From a virus, in the IMG/VR virus record IMGVR_UViG_3300019458_000004, positions 64,001-89,281 of that record: a DNA stretch of 25,281 bases. One strand, written 5' to 3'. Of the stretch, positions 7,305 through 13,505 are shown one piece after another (position 1 is the first letter of the stretch; each line of letters opens with the position of its first letter). The notes beneath the pieces were generated by a model. It was not told the origin of the DNA. It made no database searches and saw only the letters and a list, made by a program, of their open reading frames with translations. The position numbers and the translations under genes are program-made.

Positions 7305-7321
7305 TTAACAACTAATAGTAT
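7305..7321 (+). promoter_or_regulatory. Phage-type promoter motif, copy 4
   Basis: TTAACAACTAATAGTAT, with the first ten bases matching the consensus and a partly diverged 3' half. It lies 26 bases beyond the capsid terminator and 31 bases before the start at 7353, so it would restart transcription for the fibre genes. Confidence 0.6.
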
Positions 7322-7338
7322 ATTATCACTATTTTTTA

Positions 7339-7350
7339 AGGATTAATCCT
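7339..7350 (+). promoter_or_regulatory. Palindrome covering the ribosome binding site of the gene at 7353
   Basis: AGGATTAATCCT is a perfect 12-base palindrome. Its 5' arm contains the AAGGA/AGGA ribosome binding sequence, and its end is two bases from the ATG. It could form a short 4-bp hairpin masking the site or be an operator-like sequence. It may also be chance. Confidence 0.35.
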
Positions 7351-7352
7351 AC

Positions 7353-7841
7353 ATGCCTACTATTATAATTACTGGCATTCCAATTGAATTTCCAAATACC
7401 GGTGCTGTTCCTGTTAACTCTGAAGCTCAAATTCAATTCGCTAAAGCCGTTGAAGCAGCACTATCTGGTTTAATTTCAACCGGCGACGTTTCTAAACAGA
7501 TTTTTACACTTAATGCGGCTCATAATATAGCATCTAACGTAACTTTAACCGGGTTGTCTTTTAATACTTCTGTAGTTCGTGCTGCTTTTATTCGCTATTC
7601 AGTTTATCGCGAAGTTACACAGCCCGCAAGTGCTTCTGAAGCCGGCGAAATGACAATTATTTATAATGTTAATAATCCAACTAATCAAAAATGGGAGTTG
7701 CAACAAGAAAGAGTTGGCGATGCATCTATAAGTTTTACTGTTGATGATAACGGACAATTTTCTTTTTCAACGACTTCGATTGGAACGGGCACTCATTCTG
7801 GTACGATTGCGTTTGTTGCCCAATCGTTAGCTCAATCATAA
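7353..7841 (+). CDS. Fibre-associated structural protein
   Basis: 162 aa. The N-terminal 45 residues have a hydrophobic start (PTIIITGIPIEF) and a short helix (QIQFAKAVEAAL). Residues 48-162 are beta-rich and hold patterns I have seen in phage tail fibre modules: SVVRAAFIRYSVYRE, GEMTIIYN, QKWELQQERVGDASISF, DDNGQFSFSTTSIG. No signal peptide. It is followed closely by the RGGTG-type fibre gene, and the two probably assemble on the same fibre or tail tip. Exact function unknown. Confidence 0.65.
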   Translation: MPTIIITGIPIEFPNTGAVPVNSEAQIQFAKAVEAALSGLISTGDVSKQIFTLNAAHNIASNVTLTGLSFNTSVVRAAFIRYSVYREVTQPASASEAGEMTIIYNVNNPTNQKWELQQERVGDASISFTVDDNGQFSFSTTSIGTGTHSGTIAFVAQSLAQS

Positions 7842-7844
7842 ACA

Positions 7845-7850
7845 GGGAGG
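7845..7850 (+). promoter_or_regulatory. Ribosome binding site that fixes an ATA start
   Basis: GGGAGG, the strongest Shine-Dalgarno match in the window, ends four bases before ATA at 7855. No ATG, GTG or TTG lies within reach in the right frame; the first TTG in frame is at 8242, deep inside a conserved domain. This site is why the gene is called from 7855. Confidence 0.6.
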
Positions 7851-7854
7851 ATAT

Positions 7855-8970
7855 ATAGCTTTCGGGTTTAAAAATTTTCTCAAAGGAATTAGATTAGTCC
7901 CCGTTTCTTCTACTAATGTTTCTGTAAAGGGAGACATCGAAGTTCTTGATTCAAACGGAAAAGTAAATTATTTTAATGGGACTTCAGCTTCGCCATTAGT
8001 CACGGAAGCGCATGCGTCGACTTTAACTAATAAATCAATTGATGCAGATCAAAATACTGTTACTAATATCGAAAATGCTGATATTAAATCCGGTGCAGCC
8101 ATTGATCGTAGTAAATTAGCCGCAGGGAGTTTTAATCATGTTGTTATTAATAACGGCTCTGGAGTTTTATCTAGCGAAGTCCAATTAGCTATTACTAGAG
8201 GTGGAACGGGACAATCAACTGCTAATACTGGATTTAATGCATTGGCCCCAAGCACAACTAAAGGGGATTTAATAGGCCATAATGGAACTATTAATGTACG
8301 GATTCCCGTAGGAACAAATAGCCAGGTTTTAACTGCAGATTCTTCCCAAGCAAGTGGTTTACTTTGGACCAATTCGGCTGTTGCTGATAATTCTATTACT
8401 GAATTTAAACTTACAACTTCAGTTGCTGGTAATGGTTTAACTGGTGGTAACGGAGTTCCGTTGGCTGTTGTGGTAGACGGCACAACGATTGAAATTAATG
8501 CGGATACTTTAAGAACAAATACAGTTATTGCCCGTTATAATTCAAATGGCGTCGGTCAAACTTTCGGAGTCGGTACATTTTTAAATATGCCGGGGTTACA
8601 GATTGATACTGATAGTGCTGTAACCTCAACAAGTCCTTTTATTTTTACAGTGCCTGTGACTGGTTATTATGAAGTTTACGCACAACTAGACTTTGTAGAC
8701 GATTCGTGGAATAACGGAACTTCATCTTTTGCTTTAACGATTGAAAAAAATGCACCAACGGTTGGAACGGGTACCACTCAAGCTATTCGTTGGGGAGCTT
8801 TATTAAGCTCTTCTGGACCAACACAGAGATATTGGGTTGCTGTACAATCATTAGACTTATATTCTGCCTCGGACACTATTAAGATAGGTGGTTTACCTTC
8901 AACTTCTTTTAACCCCTCAACAACCGGATTAACCCAACGTTGTTTTATTTATATTCATAAGGTAAATTAA
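7855..8970 (+). CDS. Tail fibre protein with RGGTG motif and C1q/TNF-like tip; apparent ATA start
   Basis: 371 aa if initiated at ATA (7855). The frame is open throughout. The N-terminal sequence after the start, AFGFKNFLKGIRLVPVSS, then VKGDIEVLDSNGKVNYFNGT and TNKSIDADQNTVTNIENADI, is the conserved beginning of a widespread family of phage fibre proteins, which normally begins with Met-Ala-Phe-Gly. RGGTGQST at residues 115-122 is the classical fibre motif, followed by GDLIGHNG. Residues about 222-371 have the strand pattern of a C1q/TNF-like jelly roll (FTVPVTGYYEVYAQLDF, RCFIYIHKV), the likely receptor-binding tip. Starting at the TTG of 8242 would remove the conserved third of the protein, so ATA initiation, or an ATG-to-ATA change or error, is more likely. 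Confidence 0.75.
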   Translation: MAFGFKNFLKGIRLVPVSSTNVSVKGDIEVLDSNGKVNYFNGTSASPLVTEAHASTLTNKSIDADQNTVTNIENADIKSGAAIDRSKLAAGSFNHVVINNGSGVLSSEVQLAITRGGTGQSTANTGFNALAPSTTKGDLIGHNGTINVRIPVGTNSQVLTADSSQASGLLWTNSAVADNSITEFKLTTSVAGNGLTGGNGVPLAVVVDGTTIEINADTLRTNTVIARYNSNGVGQTFGVGTFLNMPGLQIDTDSAVTSTSPFIFTVPVTGYYEVYAQLDFVDDSWNNGTSSFALTIEKNAPTVGTGTTQAIRWGALLSSSGPTQRYWVAVQSLDLYSASDTIKIGGLPSTSFNPSTTGLTQRCFIYIHKVN

Positions 8971-9140
8971 TGCCGTTTAAATCGGAAAAACAGAGGCGTT
9001 ATATGAATTGGGCCGCTTCAAAAAGAAAAATTAAACAATCCGTTGTTGATGAGTTTAACCAAGTCTCGAAGGGGATGGAATTACCAGAAAGATCCAAAAA
9101 GGCCAAAATAGCGGCTTTAAAACATTTAAGGAGTAAATAA
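8970..9140 (+). CDS. Small basic phage protein, 56 aa
   Basis: 56 aa, beginning MPFKSEKQRRYMNWAA and rich in Lys and Arg. ATG overlaps the TAA of the fibre gene and its own TAA overlaps the ATG of the next gene, so three genes are translationally coupled; AAGG lies seven bases upstream. Short proteins starting MPFKSEKQRRY are familiar from many phage genomes and are of unknown function. The composition suggests binding to DNA or an acidic surface. Confidence 0.75.
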   Translation: MPFKSEKQRRYMNWAASKRKIKQSVVDEFNQVSKGMELPERSKKAKIAALKHLRSK

Positions 9141-9499
9141 TGTCATTAGAACCTATTCAAAATATTAATAAAGTTATTATTAATGCTGCTGATTTAGGAG
9201 CAGATCAAACTTCAGAAACCGTTGAAGTTCGTGAATCGGTTGGTTTTGCCGCTCAAATTTATTGGTCCGGAGGAACGGCGACAGCCGGTGATGTAATTGT
9301 CGAAGGAACGAATGATGATCAAGCTAGCGATTCAACGCCAACCTACACACAAATTTCTTCAGATTCGGTTTCAACTACATCTGGTAGTTTAATGAAAAAT
9401 AATAGCGGTGTGTATTATTCATATGTTCGGGTGCGATGGGATCAATCGGCCGGAACCGGGGGCACAATTACTTGTATTATTTCAGCAAAACGACGTTAA
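9140..9499 (+). CDS. Small beta-rich virion protein
   Basis: 119 aa with AAGGAG six bases before the ATG, coupled to the preceding 56-aa gene by a one-base stop/start overlap. The beta-rich pattern runs FAAQIYWSGGTATAGDVIVEGTND, PTYTQISSDSV, YYSYVRVRWDQSAGTGGT and a final IISAKRR. This series of strands with G-T-x-x-C/I-x-I-SAKR at the end resembles small phage structural proteins of the sandwich type often found with fibre genes. No enzyme motif. The stop codon lies inside the promoter motif at 9496. Confidence 0.6.
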   Translation: MSLEPIQNINKVIINAADLGADQTSETVEVRESVGFAAQIYWSGGTATAGDVIVEGTNDDQASDSTPTYTQISSDSVSTTSGSLMKNNSGVYYSYVRVRWDQSAGTGGTITCIISAKRR

Positions 9500-9512
9500 C
9501 AACTATTATATA
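9496..9512 (+). promoter_or_regulatory. Phage-type promoter motif, copy 5
   Basis: TTAACAACTATTATATA, one base different from copies 1 and 7. Bases 2-4 (TAA) are the stop codon of the preceding gene. The next start is at 9561, 48 bases beyond the motif. Confidence 0.7.
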
Positions 9513-9560
9513 TCGTTAAAGTTAAATTTTCTAGTCATTTATTGATTTTTAAGGAGTTTT

Positions 9561-9794
9561 ATGGCGTTTTTAGTTCTAGAAATTGAAGTTCCTGGCCAAG
9601 GTATTAATCAGCTTAATGCTAGCTGTCAGCGTCCAACTAAACCGCATGATGCGGTTAATGCTTGTCGCAATCTTTTAGAAGCTATTTGTGCTGGCGCAAT
9701 TGATGCCTCGGTGCAAGTCACTTCTCGCGATACCACGGCTTCTGTGTCTACTTCTGGTAGCGGTTCGCAACAAGAATCGTATAATTTACGGTAG
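9561..9794 (+). CDS. Hypothetical small virion-region protein
   Basis: 77 aa, strong AAGGAG site seven bases before ATG. The N-terminal half (residues 1-50) could form a small mixed fold with LVLEIEVPGQGINQL and a helix DAVNACRNLLEAICAGAI containing two cysteines. The C-terminal 25 residues are Ser/Thr-rich and look disordered. First gene behind promoter copy 5. No family recognised. Confidence 0.6.
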   Translation: MAFLVLEIEVPGQGINQLNASCQRPTKPHDAVNACRNLLEAICAGAIDASVQVTSRDTTASVSTSGSGSQQESYNLR

Positions 9795-9796
9795 AT

Positions 9797-10470
9797 ATGA
9801 GGAAAAAGTGTCGTAAATGTGGAGAAACTAAACTCCTTTCTGCCTATGCAAAAAGCGGTATAAAACAATACCCTTATCGCGGCACTTGTAAACAATGCAA
9901 TAATGAAATGGCTAAACAACCTCATAATCCGTTAATTAGTTTTTGCAAGCAGAATGGATTAAAAATATGCAGCAATTGTCAGATTATTAAATCTATTGAT
10001 TCTTTTTATAAGATAAAAAATCGTCAAACTTCGAATTTTAAAGAATGTAAAAATACGTTTTTAAAAGCTTGGCGTAAAAGTAATCGCCAAAAAGTTAATA
10101 AAATTGCCAAAACCTGGCGAGATAAAAATGAAGAAAAGGTTAAAGAAACTAATCAGGTTAACTATTTGGCCAATAGAGAAAAAATAATCGAAAATGGGTT
10201 GAAAATAACAGAGGAAAATATAACGCATATCATGTTAATAGGTATCTGAGTAAAATTAAAAGAACGCCCCAATGGTTAGCTAAAGAACATTTATTACAAA
10301 TAGAAAAGTTTTATACCAAAGCTCAACAATTAACGGTAATAACGGGGATTCAGTATGAAGTTGATCATATTGTGCCTTTAAATGGTAAAAATGTTTCTGG
10401 TTTGCACGTTCCGTGGAATTTGCAAATTTTAACAAAAACGGAAAATATTAAAAAGTTTAACAACTTTTAA
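9797..10470 (+). pseudogene. Frameshifted HNH homing endonuclease with N-terminal zinc fingers
   Basis: The first frame runs 9797-10249 and encodes CxxC pairs (CRKCGETK, CKQC, CSNCQIIK) plus basic WRKSNRQK-type repeats, then loses similarity. A different frame (reading from about 10183 to the stop at 10468-10470) continues with NNRKWVENNRGKYNAY, RTPQWL, a helix, and the HNH core EVDHIVPLNGKNVSGLHVPWN. Joining at the run of six A at 10179-10184 restores a continuous protein (REK-NNRKW), so one A is missing relative to a working gene. Causes could be real decay, a homopolymer sequencing error, or slippage on AAA AAA. A second expected zinc-finger pair near KECKNTF has one Cys only. Free-standing HNH genes are mobile, intron-type elements. 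No clear ribosome binding site. Confidence 0.8.
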
Positions 10471-10473
10471 GGA
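10457..10473 (+). promoter_or_regulatory. Weak candidate promoter motif at the end of the HNH gene
   Basis: TTAACAACTTTTAAGGA shares the first nine bases of the promoter consensus, but the 3' half is not conserved and runs into the ribosome binding site of the next gene. It overlaps the stop codon of the HNH reading frame. It could be a degenerate promoter or a coding coincidence (Phe-Asn-Asn-Phe). Confidence 0.25.
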
Positions 10474-10482
10474 GAAAGTTTT

Positions 10483-10827
10483 ATGCATAAATTTGATAAA
10501 TTACTAGAAAAAAAAGGAAAAAAACTTTCAGGTGTTGAACAACGTGCTAAAGGAGATGTTCTTTCGGGTCTTAAATATGGTCCTGCTGATGCTTTAAGTG
10601 AAAAGTTAGCCGGACTTAAAAAGGTATCAGTCGCGGCTCCAACACAAGAAGGCTTAGAAGAAGGTCTTGATAAAGCCAAGGAACTTGTAAGCGATTTTCC
10701 AGAAGGAAACGAAGCAGAAGATTTGGAATTAAAACCAAAAGAAGAATGTACGCCCGAAGAAATTGATCAAAAAATACAAATGTTAATGGATTATAAAAAA
10801 GAACTTTTAGAAAAAGATCAGGAATAA
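10483..10827 (+). CDS. Small acidic helical hypothetical protein
   Basis: 114 aa, start ATG with AAGGAG ten bases upstream. Charged and helix-forming, without Trp. Residues 1-25 are basic; 55-114 are acidic with PEEIDQKIQMLMDYKKELLEK as a likely amphipathic helix. No signal peptide or membrane segment. It lies between the HNH remnant and a fibre gene and ends 11 bases before the latter, so they share a transcript. A chaperone or assembly role for the fibre is possible from context only. Confidence 0.6.
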   Translation: MHKFDKLLEKKGKKLSGVEQRAKGDVLSGLKYGPADALSEKLAGLKKVSVAAPTQEGLEEGLDKAKELVSDFPEGNEAEDLELKPKEECTPEEIDQKIQMLMDYKKELLEKDQE

Positions 10828-10838
10828 AAGGAGTTTAA

Positions 10839-12176
10839 ATGGCTTTACCATTAACTGAAACAGATAAGTTTTTACTACTCAGTGCGGTTGGTGCGCCGGA
10901 AACGCGTGATCGTATTTCCGCACTATTAGATCTGGCTGGAACCGGTAATATGACTGGACCCGCTTCAGCCACGGATAATGCTTTGGTTCGTTATGACGGA
11001 ACGACGGGTGCTTTAGTTCAAAATAGCGGCGCACTGCTTGATGATTCTAATAATTTAAGCGGAATTACTCTTTTAAGTTTGACTAATTTACGATCAGGGG
11101 ATGGATTAGCGACTTCACCAGTTTACAGTTTTTCGGCTGATACTGACACCGGATTATTCCGTGTCGCAACAAATGAAATTGGTTTTTCTACTGGTGGAAC
11201 TCAAAGATTAAGCATTAATTCGACAGATATTACATCAACTTTACCTTTTTACCTAGCTAATGGGGCAACATCCGTTCCAAGTCTTACTTTTGCTAGCGAT
11301 ACCAATACCGGTATATGGCGTGATAGCGCAGACGATATGCGTATGGGGGTTGGCGGCTCTGAGCGGTTGAGTCTTAAATTAACTACTGTTGAAATTACCG
11401 ATGTTCCTTTAAGATTAGTCGACGGTTCAGTTGCCACACCAAGTCTAAGTTTTCAAACAGAGACTAATACCGGAATATATTTAGGGGCTTCTAATGAAAT
11501 GTCTTTTTCAGTTGGTGGAACTGAGAGATTTCGAATAACTAATATTGCAACAGTTAACTTCTTACCATTTTACGCGTCTTCTGGTACAGCTGCTGCTCCT
11601 AGTATAACTTTTAACTCAGACACTGATACCGGTGAATATTTATTTGCAACTAATTCAATAGGATGGGCATGTGCTGGAGTTTCAGTTTTAACTCTATCAG
11701 AAAACCAGTTTAATTTTACTGGTAGTCAAGCAGTTGGTAGCTCCACGTTGTTTAAACTTAATCACGATGATAATACCAACCCTAATTCATCAGCGCGTCA
11801 TTTAATTAGTTCCGGTGGGTCAAGTGGGGGCGATCCATATGTTCAATTTAGAGTAGGCGCGGTTCAAGGTTCGAGTGTAGCTAATTTTAATTTAGGGATT
11901 GATAATGACGATAGCGATCTTTTTAAAATTTCTGTCGGGGGTTCTTCTTTATCAACATCTCAAGCTTTTTCTATCGACGCACTAAATAACGTTGCTATTG
12001 GATTTAATGTTATAGCAACAACTGCTACTGATGGTTTCTTGTATATACCAACTTGTGCCGGAACACCAACTGGAGTACCTACTACATTTACGGGCCGAGC
12101 GCCACTTGTCGTGGATAGCACTAATAATAAGCTTTATTTTTATAGCGGCGGTGCTTGGCGGGATGCTGGGCCGTAA
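10839..12176 (+). CDS. Repeat-built tail fibre/spike-like protein
   Basis: 445 aa, AAAAGGAG site, tandem stop. Residues 1-35 form a short helical attachment segment; residues 36-75 hold GNMTGPASATDNALVRYDG, a known phage fibre linker motif. Four repeats of about 52 residues follow at about 92-138, 145-189, 199-243 and 252-292. Each contains (S/P)SxxFxxDTxTGxxxxxxNExxFSxGGTxRLxI; the fourth is degenerate. The C-terminal part has a beta-rich domain and the ending APLVVDSTNNKLYFYSGGAWR, which resembles trimerising or chaperone-adjacent fibre ends. The role is probably host recognition or particle decoration. The repeats explain the strong nucleotide similarity between 11100 and 11660. Confidence 0.75.
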   Translation: MALPLTETDKFLLLSAVGAPETRDRISALLDLAGTGNMTGPASATDNALVRYDGTTGALVQNSGALLDDSNNLSGITLLSLTNLRSGDGLATSPVYSFSADTDTGLFRVATNEIGFSTGGTQRLSINSTDITSTLPFYLANGATSVPSLTFASDTNTGIWRDSADDMRMGVGGSERLSLKLTTVEITDVPLRLVDGSVATPSLSFQTETNTGIYLGASNEMSFSVGGTERFRITNIATVNFLPFYASSGTAAAPSITFNSDTDTGEYLFATNSIGWACAGVSVLTLSENQFNFTGSQAVGSSTLFKLNHDDNTNPNSSARHLISSGGSSGGDPYVQFRVGAVQGSSVANFNLGIDNDDSDLFKISVGGSSLSTSQAFSIDALNNVAIGFNVIATTATDGFLYIPTCAGTPTGVPTTFTGRAPLVVDSTNNKLYFYSGGAWRDAGP

Positions 12177-12233
12177 TAAACTAAGTTAGTGGCAACTTTG
12201 AGATTAAAAACAAACGACTAGCAAGAGAGTTTA

Positions 12234-13493
12234 ATGACAAACCCGTGGCTTTCATCCAATGATATTATTGAGGCGGTAAAACGTCGAATATCATTTCCTG
12301 TTTATCAATCAACTTTTGAGGATACGGATATTCTTCAATTTGCTAATGATGTTATGAGGGAAGAAATTCTTCCTAACATATTGCAATACCATGAAGAATA
12401 TTTCGTTGTTGATTCTTCAGTTGAGTTAAAACCAAACCAAAGTAAATACCCGATTCCAAACCGTGCTGTTGGCATGAAATTGCGCGACATTGCATTTGGT
12501 GATGGGAACGTTACTGATTCTTTACCATACGGGAATCTCTTTGAAACCACTAGGGTTAATGCCGATGATAAAGTGTGGTTTGAAGGATCGGGACTTGGAA
12601 ACGGTATTGCTTATCAAATATATTTACAAGGGAATGATGTAGTTATTACTCCTTCGGTTGATAGCTCACCTACCGGTCTTCTAGTTTTTTATTGGTTCAT
12701 GCGGCCAAATCAACTAGTCGAAGAAACGCGAGCATTTATTATTTCCGCATTTTCTAAAACGATTGTTGTAGATAACACTTCTTTAAATTCAGGCGATACG
12801 ATTACTCTTGGCGTTGAAGATAACGGAGATATTACAGAAACGGTCTTAACTGCTGGATCAAGTTTTGCGATTGGAGCTACTTCTTCAGCTTCAGCTACTA
12901 ATCTTGCTACGGCTATTAATGCGGCGAATCTTGGTTTTACGGCTTCAAATGGAACGCCAGCAACTAATACGGTAACTATTACTTATTCAAATCGCAATAA
13001 TACAATTGCCTCTTCAGATACGGCCGCTTTAGCGGTCCAGTCAACCCTCGGCCTTGTTTCAAGTTCTTCTGTTCCATCGAATATAACTGTTGGTAGTTAT
13101 GTTGATTTATTACAAACATTGCCGGGACACAAAATCATTAATTATGATGTTTTAGTTCCAACAAATGGCGCCTCGGGCAATACGATTTCTCTTGGCGAAG
13201 ATGATGTTCCAACGAATATTATAGTTGGTGATTACATTACATCTAGAAATGAATGCATTATTCCACAAATTCCACCGGAATTGCAATCAAATCTCGTACA
13301 AAGAGTTTGTTCGAGAATTTTAGAAGCTATTGGGGATAAAGAAGGTATGGCTGTTTCTGATGCCAAAATTGAAAAATTAAATCAAACCGAGGCAACTTTA
13401 ATTGATGATCGAGTAAATGGATCTCCCCAGAAAATATTAGCACGACATTCTTTATTACGTTATGGAAGTCTATTAAATCGTCGTCTCTGGTAA
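12234..13493 (+). CDS. Head-tail connector (tail tubular A/P22 gp4-like) with inserted domain
   Basis: 419 aa, AGAGAG upstream of ATG. The first 60 residues, with FEDTDILQFANDVMREEILPNILQYHEEYFV, and the C-terminal part (345-419, IPPELQSNLVQRVCSRILEAIGDKEG ... LLRYGSLLNRRLW) form helices typical of adaptor proteins that attach the tail to the portal. Residues about 173-275 are quite different: Thr/Ser/Ala-rich, with TIVVDNTSLNSGDTITLG and ATNLATAINAANLGF. That stretch is an inserted beta-domain of a kind found in many phage surface proteins. The family is usually about 200-300 aa, so the insert explains the extra length. Located directly before the stabilisation-protein gene, as in podophages. 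Confidence 0.75.
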   Translation: MTNPWLSSNDIIEAVKRRISFPVYQSTFEDTDILQFANDVMREEILPNILQYHEEYFVVDSSVELKPNQSKYPIPNRAVGMKLRDIAFGDGNVTDSLPYGNLFETTRVNADDKVWFEGSGLGNGIAYQIYLQGNDVVITPSVDSSPTGLLVFYWFMRPNQLVEETRAFIISAFSKTIVVDNTSLNSGDTITLGVEDNGDITETVLTAGSSFAIGATSSASATNLATAINAANLGFTASNGTPATNTVTITYSNRNNTIASSDTAALAVQSTLGLVSSSSVPSNITVGSYVDLLQTLPGHKIINYDVLVPTNGASGNTISLGEDDVPTNIIVGDYITSRNECIIPQIPPELQSNLVQRVCSRILEAIGDKEGMAVSDAKIEKLNQTEATLIDDRVNGSPQKILARHSLLRYGSLLNRRLW

Positions 13494-13505
13494 ACAGGGA
13501 ATTTT

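Noticed and set aside
8242-8970. Fibre gene starting at TTG 8242 (242 aa)
   Set aside because: The frame is open upstream to 7855 and encodes the conserved fibre N-terminus and the RGGTG motif, with a strong ribosome binding site before ATA 7855. The TTG is internal.
11100-11660. Repeat array that might be CRISPR or a mobile element
   Set aside because: The similarity follows the codon frame and the 52-residue protein repeats of a fibre; no spacers or inverted ends.
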